Shown here piece after piece: positions 1-10,843 of a stretch of DNA of 64,000 nt. Source of the stretch: Cryptomeria japonica. Lineage: Eukaryota; Streptophyta; Pinopsida; Cupressales; Cupressaceae. The position numbers and the translations under genes were made by a program. Under the pieces are notes generated by a model. That model was not told the DNA's origin, searched no databases, and was given only the letters and a program-made list of their open reading frames with translations. Position 1 is the first letter of the stretch; each line of letters begins with the position of its first letter. The stretch covers positions 239,969,832 through 240,033,831 of the forward strand of contig NC_081409.1 in assembly GCF_030272615.1 (NCBI RefSeq), read 5' to 3'.

Positions 1-393
1 TTGACTAGGGAAAATACAATATTAATGTTGATACAAGAAATTAATGTTTGGACATGGTGAGTATAATAAATATCAAGTGTATAAAAATGTGTACAAAAAA
101 TAAAATCTAATCAAATATATAAAAATGAGTAGAAGTGAAAATAATTAAATGATCAAAAATTAATTCTAACTTTATATAAAATTACACTATTTATTTTTAA
201 TAAATCACATGACTATATTCTCCCAAAAAAAAAATCTAAAATTATATAATATTAAAAATAAATATATAAATTTCTCCATTGCAATAACATTTTACATAAA
301 CTACAACTTCTTGATTTTAGGTACATGGATTACTAATCCACTTGCAAACATGAATTATCATAAGTTCATGTTCCCATGTGTTTCTACAATAGT

Positions 394-1050
394 GAAGTAA
401 TTATCATTTTAGTATTCTAAAATACTTAACTATTCAAAACTAAATATGTATTACATATATATTATGTATTTATAATATTATAATTTGTCATAATTATAAA
501 TATAACAATTATAACTTCAACAAAATTCAATAGAAATATGTTAAAATTGACTTTTGATATATTTGTGATTTTTTATAAAATTTATTTAAATGTTTTTTAC
601 AAATTCTTAAAATTGAAGTTATATAAATTATTATTAGATATAATTTTTTTTTTGTATTAAGTATCATAGAATCACAAAGTTCATTAACTTATTACAAATA
701 CCAACTCCTTTCGATCAAACTTATTACAAATACTAGCTCCTTTCCAACACCAAACTAGAAACAACAATTGGAAGACTAAGGGTCACAACTTAGAAATCCA
801 CTTTAAACAATCAATGGAAGACCAAGAGTCACAACTTAGAATTCTACACAAAGGTGTCCCTCATGGGAGTTGAACTTGGGTCTCCACATTGAGAACTCAT
901 TGCTTTAACCAACTAAGCTCAACCCCTTGGACAATTAGATATAATTTTTTAATAAATAAATAAATATTTATGAATTATTTTAGTAAAAAAATTAAATTAA
1001 AATTCTAAGATCTATAAATAATTAATTTTTTATTTATAATTAAATATTAG
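394..1050 (+). repeat. Direct repeat copy 1 (interrupted by a SINE)
   Basis: An AT-rich segment that reappears, diverged, at about 1141-1490. Shared landmarks in order are the block ttttagtatt, the block aaatacttaactattcaaaa, the block tatgtatttataatatt, and a 3' block with attattttagtaaaaaaatt. Copy 1 is longer because the SINE at 650-933 has split it. The nature of the repeat is unknown; it could be a tandem duplication or two copies of an old AT-rich element. Confidence 0.7.
633..950 (-). mobile_element. tRNA-derived SINE with 17-bp target duplication
   Basis: On the minus strand the head (about 865-930) resembles a tRNA: an A-box-like ttagttggttaaagc (complement of 905-919) and a B-box-like agttcaactccc (complement near 865-876), as expected for an internal RNA polymerase III promoter. 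The tail on the plus strand is a T run (650-653). The body (650-933) is flanked by a 17-bp direct repeat, attagatataatttttt, at 633-649 and 934-950. The related copy at about 1375 lacks the insert, so an empty site exists nearby. The body holds a short internal duplication around gagtcacaacttagaa. The head-tail layout and TSD are typical of plant SINEs; the family is not identified. Confidence 0.85.
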
Positions 1051-1140
1051 AAGTCATTCATTCTACTAAAATCTCATTAAATGTATTTCAACTTTAGTAA
1101 TTAACGTGTTACACAATGTTACCAAGCATGTATACAATGT

Positions 1141-1490
1141 TGAAGTAATTACCATTTTAGTATTATAAAATACTTAACTATTCAAAATATGTATTACGTA
1201 TCTATTATGTATTTATAATATTGGAATCATATCATTATTATAAATATAGCAATCATAACTTCAACAAAGTTTAATAAAAATATGTTATTAATATATTTCT
1301 AGATTTTTATAATATTTATTTAAATACATTTGTAAATTCTTAAAGTTGAAATCATATAAATTATTATTATTTATAATTTTTAGTAAAAGAATAAATATTT
1401 TTAAATTATTTTAGTAAAAAAATTAAGTTTGAATTATAAGATTTATAAATAATTATTTTTTTATTTATAATTTAAAATTATAAAATATAT
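1141..1490 (+). repeat. Direct repeat copy 2 (empty site for the SINE)
   Basis: Diverged copy of 394-1050 in the same orientation. At the position matching the SINE in copy 1 it reads straight through, from attattatttataattttt into the downstream block, which supports the SINE being a later insertion in copy 1. Confidence 0.7.
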
Positions 1491-1491
1491 G

Positions 1492-1640
1492 AGTTGGGGG
1501 CTCGGTTCGATTGGCAAGAGCTTCTTGTGGTAGGCACAATATCACAAGGTCCAATCTCTCCCATCATGTTAAAAACTTTACCCAACGCACTACAATTTAT
1601 AAAAGGCTACCCAATTCCTCCAATCTAAAAAATAAAATAT
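1492..1640 (+). mobile_element. Second tRNA-like SINE fragment
   Basis: A short GC-richer island in AT-rich DNA. It begins gttgggggctcggttcgatt, with an A-box-like run near 1508-1520 and a B-box-like aaggtccaatctctccc at 1545-1561, the spacing expected of a tRNA head. A purine-rich end (near 1628-1640) follows. A short repeat like ataaaatat lies on each side and may be a target duplication. It is shorter and less certain than the SINE at 633-950 and belongs to a different family by sequence. Confidence 0.55.
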
Positions 1641-4002
1641 TAAAAAATATTTATTCTAGTAAAATCTTACAAAATACAATTCAAAACCTGTTCTTTTAAA
1701 ATGACATGAACATTAACTTTAATAAGTTAATAAGACTTAATTACTAGTAAAAAATTATAAATCATTTAATTTAATCAAAAATAAGATTTCAATACGACTA
1801 AAAAATATAGAAACATTACAAATAATAATAATAATAATAATAGAATCAAACAAATTAGGTTTCGATGAAGTTTCCTTTATTTTATAAGGCATCGAAAAAA
1901 AAATCATTTCGCTATCCACTATGAATTATGTGTTATAAAACAATCAAATGACTTGTATTTTATAAAACCAATAAACCAATTCAACTTTGTCTTTGTCTAA
2001 AGTATGACAAATTGTTTCCTTTGAAGTGTTGAAATTGGCCAGCTATTGTTTTGGTGTTGATGTGCATTTTGCTATAATAAAATTGAAAGAAGGAATATAG
2101 TTGGTCACAATAGGAAACAAAATAAATTAAAATAATTTGATAGAGATCCCTAGTCACACTCAAACTAAAGCAAAATAACAAAACACCCATTTCCTTATCA
2201 TACAAGAAAAGGAGGGAACAAAAAAGAATTGGGTGGCCAACATCATGTATACAAATTCTAAGTATTTTTGTCAAAGTTGTTACATTGATGATTATTAAGG
2301 TCTTGGATTTGTTGTGTGATTTGATTGTCAAAGTTATTGAAGATTTGATCAATCTATATCGATGTTTATTTGTGTAGTAGATGGTTATATAATTAGTTCA
2401 ATGTATGATAGATAAGGGAGACATATGAAGACCTAAAGTCTATATATAGGTTTAATTGAATAAGATTGATAGAATATGTTTTCAAATCACAGTTGAATCA
2501 GATGATTATAAGTGGTTGAGTTTTTTAGGTATCTATTGAATGGTTAAATCATTGAAAGGTATAATCAATGGCTACCTATTCAAATCTTAACAAATATCTC
2601 TAGTATAGGGTAAGTTAGCAACCCAAAAGTTGTAGGGGAAACCCTATTAAAATGTAGGAATCTTAGGGGTTTCCTAAGTATCTCATTTATTAACAATAAT
2701 AATAAATAAAGTATAAATCATAAATATAGAATGGCCGCATATATCTATCTATGGAGGGCCTCTGATGGAATGGATTGCATCATTGGCTTGGGCGACTTTA
2801 GCACTTGGAAGTCTGAAATAGTATGGCTCTAGTTTGAATATAGAGCTTAATTTAAATAATGACTTAGCAATAACTATGGTGAGGAGAGAATTGAAAGATT
2901 CATAGAGTATATTAGGTGAAATATTCGGTCTTTTGTGTTGAATATAAAGAATAGAGGTCAAAGGAGAGAAAAATGTCAAAAAATTGAATGATTTTTTTTC
3001 CATTAAAATTGAAACTTTGATGGCTATAGGAAATTTTTTATTAATAAAATAATCTTGAGTCAAATTGGTTCTAGTTGATGTAACATTCTAAATTAAAGTT
3101 ATTTGAATGCTTAGACCAAAGAGTTGAATTATTATTATTATTATTATCAATATTGTTCTTGGATAATTATTAATTAAAATATATATATTCAATTGTAGAA
3201 TGTATTTAATAATTGACTATGATTAGTTAATGAGAGCTATATTATTATATTTGTATATTATTGCAAGGCATATATGCTATATAATGATTTATTTGTTGAT
3301 AATGGTTCTAATGGGTTGAGTTTAATTGATAAAGTATTGAATTATTATTATAGAGGCCCAAGTCTAAATTTTAAAAAGGATATTTAATATGGAATTTTTA
3401 AGTTGTGATTCTTGATCTTACATAGCTGGATTTTAGTGTTGAGGTGAGTTTTGAATAATTGGATGCCTAAGTTGTGACTTTTGGTCTTTAATATTTTGTT
3501 TTCAATGGGGTTGCTTAAAAGGAATCCTTATTAGTCTCATGATTGTTCTTACAAAAGCTTTTATTGGTTTCATGTTGATGCTCGTATGGACATGGAATTA
3601 TCTAGATTGATTATGTATTTGTTTAACTCAAAACTTAATAAAAATTAAACACCAATTAAATAACTTTTAATCAAAATATCCCTAAACCATTTGTCACAAG
3701 TGATGAGTGGAAATAGATAAACCTTTATTGATTTATATCATTATTAGAACTATGAGTATACTAGTATAAATATCTTAAATACATCTATCTAAAATACCTT
3801 ATCAAACTATGTATGTGATCTTCATTATTTCAAGCTAAATTATTTAATTGATCCCATCCTTAGAACACCAATATACCAAATTATAAATCGATATATAAAA
3901 TTTTAAAAAATAAATAAATTGTGTTATTTCTAAGAAGTAATACTCAATTGAACCCCTAATGTGGTGGAATTCCATTACACTACCTAGAATGAAGGGTGGT
4001 GT

Positions 4003-4897
4003 TGTTATTGTGAGGATCTGGTTATTACTAAGAGCGGGGGGTGAATCGGTAATAAGGATAAACCGAAACTTTTCAGCAATCTTCAAAATACTTCACAAAA
4101 TAATTCATAACCAGTACCGGTAGCTAATTAAACAATCACTTAATGCAAATTCACCAAAACATTACTGGTAGCAACTTAAGTGTTCATCATTAAGCAAATA
4201 TAGTAAAGACATCAAATGCATAACTCAACAATCCATCCACAACATGAACACAAGGATTTTTCATGTGGAAACCCAAATGGGAAAAACCACGGTGGGAATT
4301 GGTACCCACAAAATATGCACTCTTTTGGAATGCACCCTGTTAGGAGCTTTACAACAGTGCCTGGTTAAGAGCAGACCCTGTTAGGAGTCAACCGGTCAAG
4401 GGATTTTACAACTTAGCTCTGATAGGAGCTTTACCCTGTTAGGAGTAACCTCACTAGAAGATTTAAACCCAAATTAATGAGCCACCCGGTGAAAGGATTT
4501 ACAAGATCATGTTTGTTAGGAACTCCCCGGTTAAGGGATTTTAATGTTGTTGCAACTGTTAGGAAACAACTGATAAATGATTTGGACTCAACACTTCATA
4601 GCTTGCTATTACAAATCCTTGTCAGCTCCAACTTGCATCTCTCATGCAGACATCTTAATCTAGTTCGGCACACACACTTCTCTAATCACCGACACAATAA
4701 ACCTTCTAAAACTCGACCTAAATAGACTTTACAATTAGGTTGGTTACATACTCCTAACTTTCAATGAATCTACATCATAGATCATATCGGATCACTACAA
4801 TACATTACAGATCATCATATAGATCATTACAATAAATTACAAGACAATTACAGTCATTGAATGATCATAACTCATCATCGCACATGGATCTGATAAG
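4003..4897 (-). repeat. Element E 3' LTR, part 1
   Basis: PBS-proximal end of the LTR, split from its other part (24885-25536) by element D. It contains the covarying hairpin at 4022-4055, the conserved block around catgtggaaacccaaatggg (4264-4283), and a degenerate short repeat of the type ccctgttaggagctttac / cggttaagggatttta between about 4330 and 4550. It pairs with 59858-60760. Confidence 0.9.
4022..4055 (-). other. Conserved LTR hairpin, element E left copy
   Basis: Stem ttattac (4022-4028) with gtaataa (4049-4055) encloses a G-run loop ending in gtgaat. In the element's RNA sense the loop is C-rich. One inner mismatch is present. Confidence 0.7.
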
Positions 4898-6145
4898 TGT
4901 TAGGATAATCGGTGAACAACTGAGAGGGGGTTGAATCAGTTGTTAACAGATTATAACATTTAATCCACTTAATAACCTTTAACCATATTAAGTACCGGTA
5001 AAGCAGAAACAGATACCAGTAAACATTGCAACTTAACAATTAAACAAATAATCAATGCAAAGCAACCATACCACATAACACCATGATCTGTACGTGGAAA
5101 ACCCGGAAAGGGAAAAACCAAGGTGGGAAGCCTACCCACAGTCAGATGATACTTCTGCAGAAAGTATGTGTTACAATGAGGGGACTACACATGCAAGAAG
5201 GCACACTACCTAGAGAGTACTGCTCATTACAAAAGAGTCTCACTAACTACAGAGAGGCTATAAGCATCTCAAGATAAATGGACAACAATCCAGAATAAAG
5301 AACTACCAGAAATAGCATCTACCATGCTTGATTACAGTCCCGGTTAAGCTCAATACTAGAGGCCTTTCACCTCTTTCTTAATCCCAATTCGATCACCTAT
5401 GATCGACCAAATCTCCTTCGCATATGATATTACATTTCAAGACCACAAACACTTATTCCATTCCCATTCCATGATCTACAATGAGATCTTGCATCATTTT
5501 ATACAAACCCTAAGGCCTAAACCAATTAGGTTGGCCACCTAAAAGATATTACAATAAGATCATTGCATAAATCCATATTTCAATGATATGTCATGCCGCC
5601 TTAAGACCAAAATACCAATAACCAATCCATAGATCATCCTGAAACATCCCGGTAACATGTAGAGTACACGTTATCATGATATCGGTCCATAACCTAAATA
5701 GGTACTGGACCTATTATGGGTCCACCATGCCAAAGCAATGTCTTCAAGCAGTTGAAGCATGATCAAAGAACATCTTTAGCATCCTCAAATCCATGTAGAA
5801 GTTGCACCAACACCAATTATGCATCTTGTCAAGATTCCTCAGTGAAAGCTCTGTCGATAGAGCCTTGAACCAATATTAGTAAGGGTTTACTAGAGTGTAT
5901 GATAGCATTCAATTACCAAGTCAATACCAATTGACCAAGACATGCTCCAGAAGCATGTAACCAATCACATTCCATAGATCCAAACATGCCGGAAGTTTCC
6001 AACAGATAGTCTCTTTTATCGGTAACACTAGATCTTCTACTGGTAACCAAAACCTGCTTGTCGGTAACCAAGCATAACAACTAGTATTAACATCAATGAC
6101 AAAACATCAATACACACATAATCAATTCATCTAATAATTCCAACA
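4898..6145 (-). repeat. Element D 3' LTR (complete)
   Basis: Starts tgttaggataatcgg and ends taattccaaca on the plus strand, so TG...CA ends in either orientation; 1248 bp. From about 5206 it aligns with the partial 5' LTR at 8885-9343 and 24408-24879; the two aligned lengths are almost equal (932 and 931 bp). It holds the hairpin at 4915-4944 and the conserved block around 5090-5130. Confidence 0.9.
4915..4944 (-). other. Conserved LTR hairpin, element D
   Basis: Perfect 9-bp stem aacaactga (4915-4923) with tcagttgtt (4936-4944); the loop is gagggggttgaa. Confidence 0.8.
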
Positions 6146-6158
6146 ATCTCCCTCTTTG
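6146..6158 (-). other. Element D polypurine tract
   Basis: On the minus strand a purine run (complement of atctccctctttg) directly precedes the 3' LTR; this is the usual primer site for plus-strand DNA synthesis. A second tract, ctccccctttca (about 6312-6323), lies upstream in the element sense. Confidence 0.8.
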
Positions 6159-6481
6159 GCATTGATGGCAACACTAGATGTGAAAAACATCTAAGTACCA
6201 AGAAATGCCAAACAAGTCTCCCCTTGTGGAAGACAACCAATAATCTCCTGAATGTCAATAACTCTCCCCCTAATCTATACAACTCCTTTTCTTATTTTTC
6301 ACATCAATATCTCTCCCCCTTTCACATCAACGCCAAAAATCTAACAAAAATATCAAAGCAAGAATATAAACCTCTGTATCTCAAAGCTGACTACTCCCCT
6401 TGAGTAGTAGCACCCCTCATCAATGTTGGAATGAATAATATCTCTGATAATGCATGCCAGGCTGATGACAAACTGCATCAA
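6159..6481 (-). other. Element D 3' non-coding region
   Basis: Lies between the end of RNase H and the PPT. It contains cattgatggcaac next to the PPT and the second PPT-like tract. No gene is seen. Confidence 0.6.
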
Positions 6482-8884
6482 TCAAGTCTTTGCCAGAGGG
6501 GAAGAAACCCCTAACCTGTCTCTCAAATAATCAAATGATTCCTTAGACAACGGTTTAGTGAATATATCTGCAATCTATTCTTTAGTGTTCACATAAACCA
6601 ATTTGACTTCCTTTGCTTCTACCTTGTCCTTTAGAAAGTTATACTTTATTGATATATGCTTAGTCTTAGAGTGAAATACTCGATTCTTAGACATATCAAT
6701 AGTTGCAGAGTTATCACAGTAGATAACTACCGGTTCACTACAATTTACCCTGATATCCTCCAACATTTTCTTCATCCACAAGACTTGAGTGCAATTAGTT
6801 GTTGCTGCAACATACTCAGCTTCTATAGTAGATAAAGAAATGCATGACTATTTTTTGATGATCCATGAAACCAGTTTCTTTCCAAGAAAGAAAGCTCCAC
6901 CAGAAGTAATCTTCCTGTCATCAGTATCTCCTGCCTAATCTAAGTCAGTATATGCACATAAAGTGAAATCATCATTTTTAGAATACCATAAACCATATTC
7001 TATTGTTCCTTGCAAATACCAGAATATCCTCTTTACTACACATTCATGATTATCTTTAGGATTACTTTGATATCTTGAAACAATACTTATTGCATTCATA
7101 ATATCCGGTCTATTCTGAGTTAGATATAACAGGCCACCAATCATAGACTTATACCTTGTCAGATTTACTAGTGTAGAAGTATTCTTGATAGAAAATTTAT
7201 CACTTGTCACCATAGGAGTACTTACTAGTTTGGAATTATCCATACCAAACTTCTTCAACAATTCCCTCAGATACTTAGTTTGACAGATAAAAATGCCTTT
7301 GTTAGTTTGAGTAATCTACAAACCTAAGAAAAATATCATCTCACCAATCATGGACATTTCAAATTCATTCTTCATATTGTTAGCAAATTCCATGCACAAT
7401 TTATCTTCTCCTCCAAAAATGATATCATCAATAAATACTTCAATAATAAGAATATCATTATCAGTGATCTTATAATATAAATTACTATCAGCACTGCCTT
7501 TAGTAAAACCAAGCTCCAAAAGATATTTATCCAACCTTGCATACCAAGCTCTAGGAGCCCGTTTCAATCCATATAAAGCTTTCTTTAATCTGTAAACCAT
7601 ATCTTTATCATCTATCAGTGAAAATCCATCATGTTGCTCAATGTATACTTCTTCCTCAAGTTCGTCATTCAAAAATGCACATTTAACATCCATTTGATAA
7701 ACCTTATAGTTCTTATCAGTTGCATAGGCAAGAAATAGTCTAACAACTTCAATTCTAACTACAAGTGGAAATGTCTCACCATAATCAATTCCTTCCATTT
7801 GAGAATATCTTTTATAAACCAATCTAGCCTTGTTTCTTACAACTTGACATCCTCATTCAGTTTATTCCTAAAACCATTTAGTTCCAATAACATTCTTATT
7901 TTCAGGCCGAGGAACTAAACTCCAAGTTTCATTCTTCTCTATCTGATCTAATTCATCTTCCATAGCCTTTAACCAATGTTTATCCTTACAAGCTTAATAG
8001 TAGTTGTCGATTCAATTTGCGAAATACAACATACGTCTTCATTTGTCAGTCTCCTTCTTGTCATAACCCCCTTGTTCCTATCTACAATAATTTGATCTTC
8101 GAATGATTTAATCTTACATACCTTGGTGTCTTCTGAACTTCAGGTTCACCGCTTTGATCATCAATCACAGTTGAATTTTTTTATTGTTTTGGTGTAACTG
8201 TCTTAGTTTCCTAGACCGGTTGAGGCATTTTTTAGTTCAGTTATGATCATTTCCACTACCAGTTCCATGTCATATGATATAGAATACTTTTTTTTACTGC
8301 TCATCCACTTTCACATTAGCACTTTCCACAATTTTCTGGAATCTTTTGTTATAACATCTATATTCTTTGATTTGAATTGAATAACTAAGAAATATCCCTT
8401 CATCACATCTAGGATCAGAATTTCCAATTAAATCATCTCTTTTGATATAGCATTTACTTCCAAAAATGCTGAAATATTTAACAGTAGGTGTATGTTCAAA
8501 CCATAATTCATAAGGGGTCTTACCGGTTTCACCTTTCATGTGAACTCTGTTGAATGTGTAGACTCTTGTACTCACTGCTTCTCTCCAGTAGATATGAGGC
8601 AATTTGGCTTCCATCATCATAGATCTTATTGCATCCAAAATGGTTATGTTCTTTCTTTCCACCACTCCATTCTGCTGAGGAGTTCGGGGTGCAGATAATT
8701 GTCTCCTGATTCCATTTGTCTCACAATAACTGTTAAATTCATGAGAAGTGAACTCACTGCCATGATCTAATCTTATAAATTTAATTTTCAATCCAGTTTC
8801 TATTTCAACCTTTGCTTTAAAGATCTTGAATTTCTCAAAGGCTTCAAACTTCTCCCTTAGAAAAGTCACCCATGTCATTCTACT
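6482..8884 (-). pseudogene. Element D pol remnant: integrase (part), reverse transcriptase, RNase H
   Basis: Read on the minus strand, the order is IN, RT, RH, as in Ty1/copia. IN (about 8294-8884) starts mid-domain at the WVTFLREK region and keeps the segment TPQQNGVVER with its catalytic Glu. RT (7316-7822) has the fingers region QMDVKCAFLN, the motif KALYGLKRAPRAWY and the active-site box FIDDIIFG, so both catalytic Asp are present. RH (about 6482-7261) keeps the YCDNSATI and RTKHI-type blocks (here KTKHI) and ends with IADIFTKPL. Frameshifts and stops separate the pieces. Gag, PR and the N-terminal half of IN are absent because of the deletion at about 8884. Not functional. Confidence 0.88.
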
Positions 8885-9343
8885 GCGTAGAGCGTACTTC
8901 TCATTACAAAAGAGTCTCACTGACTACAGAGAGGCTACAACCATCTGAAGATAAATGGACAATAATACAAAATAAAGAACTGCCATAAATAGCATCTACC
9001 ATGCCTGATTACAATCTTGGTAAAGCTCAATACTGAAGGCCTTTGACCTCTTCCTTAATCCCAATTCGATCACCTATGATCGACCAAATCTCCTTCGCAT
9101 ATGATATTGCATTCCAAGACCATGAACACTTATTTCATTCCCATACCACGATCTACAATAAGATCTTGCATAATTTTATACAAACCCTAAGGCCTAAACC
9201 AATTAGGTCGGCCACTTAAAAGATATTACAATAAGATCATTATATAAATCCATATTTCAATGATATTCCATGTCGGCTTAAGACAAAAACAACAATAACC
9301 AATCCATAGATCATCCCGAAACATCCTGGTAACGTGTAGAGTA
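8885..9343 (-). repeat. Element D 5' LTR, truncated, part 1
   Basis: Aligns with about 5206-5664 of the complete D LTR. On its left it joins IN coding sequence directly, and on its right it is interrupted by element A. The last five bases, gagta (9339-9343), are A's left TSD. The PBS-side third of this LTR, with hairpin and conserved block, is missing. Confidence 0.88.
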
Positions 9344-9659
9344 TGTTGGCATTTGATGAACCGATATGATGATATGATGATAATGTATGTTGTCATTGAT
9401 GTCAATAAGTGCAAGTGAACCGGTATGAAGATTGGAAGAAATTGGTGAACTGGTATGAAGAGATGTAGTGAGCCAATGTCTGGGTTTCACTAAGTGTGAC
9501 TACTGGTTGGTAGTCTCAACTCTAGGGTTTCCGGTTTGGCAATACAACTTGTGCAATGCAACCGGTGACATTCTGTGATGAGTCAACTAAGAGATGAGGA
9601 AGAGATCAAGATGCCATGTTAGTTTTGTGCATGTGAAGGATTTCCTTGAGAATCTTGCA

Positions 9660-9665
9660 TATAAA
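9660..9665 (+). promoter_or_regulatory. TATA-like box in element A 5' LTR
   Basis: tataaa, in the context cttgcatataaagatcg, 317 bp into the LTR. The 3' LTR keeps the same box (23327-23334). Its position fits the U3 promoter of a plant LTR; the transcription start is not known. Confidence 0.5.
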
Positions 9666-10703
9666 GATCGATGGTATTAAATGTCTACCTCGAGAATGAA
9701 CATTCTTCTTAGCGGTATGAGAAGAAAGCGTGATGGGATACTAATTTCTATGTGTGGTGAAGAATGGATGATGCAGAATAACTTGTGATATGTTTGAGAT
9801 TGTTTCATTCTATGTAAAATGTTTGGATGGTCAGGATTGGACCTTCTGTAATTGTAAACCTAAGATGCTTAGGGTTTAGGGTTTATGTTACTGACATAAT
9901 TTTTGTCTATAAGGTCGATGATGTTTGTTATTGTAAGTTCTTGGAAAAAGTTGTGTGTGTATCCGAGTGATGAGATACTTTCCAGACCAATGAGAGAAAA
10001 CTACAGAGTGTGATTCCAGAGTAGAGGAACTGAAAAGGATCTGCCTTAGCATATAGTGTTGTTATCAGATTAGAGTTTTACCTATTGTCTTCTAACCATT
10101 TCAATAGAAGGAAAATCTCTTTGTCGGGTAGCTTTAATAGGATTACTATAAATCCTCTAACCAGGTGACTCAAGTTCATTGAGTTCTTTAAATCCTCTAG
10201 CAAGGCAACCTTTAATAGGTTTTCAACCTTTAATAAGGTATATAGCCATCCCTTAATTGGGTGATCTTTAACAGGATCGGTTCCTAGCAGAACTTGATTG
10301 TAAAGTCTTTAACCGGACCAGGATCCTAACAGAGCGAGCTTCAAGAGAGTTCAAAACAAGCTTGTGGGTATTCATCCCCACCGTGGTTTTTCCCATTTGG
10401 GTTTCCACGTGAAAAATCTGTGTGTCATGAGTTGTGCATTTTTCATGTGATGATTAAGTATTTTTTGTTTGAGTGATTATGCATGCAGAGCTAATGGTTA
10501 TGGTATTGCTGATATACCACATTCATATGTTTATGGGTGAAGTAGTTATCAAGTATTTAATGTATTTGAAGTGTTTAGTTTTACTAATTTATGTTGACTG
10601 AAGTCTTACTGTGTTTAACCGGTATTGCCATAGTTAAGTTCAGTAATGAAGACAACCAGTTAGTATTGTTTTAACTTGATAAGTTGCGGAGAAGTTTTTG
10701 TAT

Positions 10704-10737
10704 GTACTGATTCACCCCCCCCCCCCACTTTCAATAC
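10704..10737 (+). other. Conserved LTR hairpin, element A 5' LTR
   Basis: Stem gtactga (10704-10710) with tcaatac (10731-10737), one mismatch, around a loop of ttca and twelve C. Confidence 0.7.
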
Positions 10738-10774
10738 CAGTTAGGGTGTCCGTTGTTCATCATTATTCATCAAT

Positions 10775-10787
10775 TGGTATCAAAGTG
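10775..10787 (+). other. Element A primer binding site
   Basis: tggtatcaaagtg begins two bases after the LTR end. It matches the plant initiator tRNA-Met complement tggtatcagagc except at one position, consistent with minus-strand priming. Confidence 0.85.
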
Positions 10788-10843
10788 ACTCTAGGTCCTC
10801 GGTGATATAAGCTTAACCGCTTGAGGAAAAAGATCCTGCCTTA

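Larger units (their letters stand above)
1..3997. other. AT-rich flanking intergenic DNA, no gene recognised
   Basis: This stretch lies to the left of the nested stack and is strongly AT-rich with many short runs of A and T. Short open frames occur on both strands, but none shows a domain, codon structure or neighbour that supports a gene. It holds two SINE-like insertions, an old direct duplication and simple repeats ((AAT)n near 1828 and (ATT)n near 3130). Nothing recognisable was seen between about 1700 and 3997. Confidence 0.6.
9344..10772 (+). repeat. Element A 5' LTR
   Basis: 1429 bp, tgttggc...atca. It contains a TATA-like box, a run of degenerate repeats like aaatcctctaaccaggtgac and ctttaataggttt (about 10120-10300), the conserved block tttcccatttgggtttccac (10389-10408) and a C-tract hairpin (10704-10737). 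Its partner is 23014-24402. Confidence 0.92.

Noticed and set aside
209-400. Short open frame in the left flank
   Set aside because: AT-rich sequence, Asn/Ile/Tyr-rich composition, no domain; expected by chance.
906-930. Functional tRNA gene in the left flank
   Set aside because: Only the A and B boxes resemble a tRNA; the cloverleaf does not close and a SINE body follows.
2749-3063. 104-codon minus-strand frame
   Set aside because: No recognisable domain and no supporting signals; could be a gene fragment but cannot be supported.
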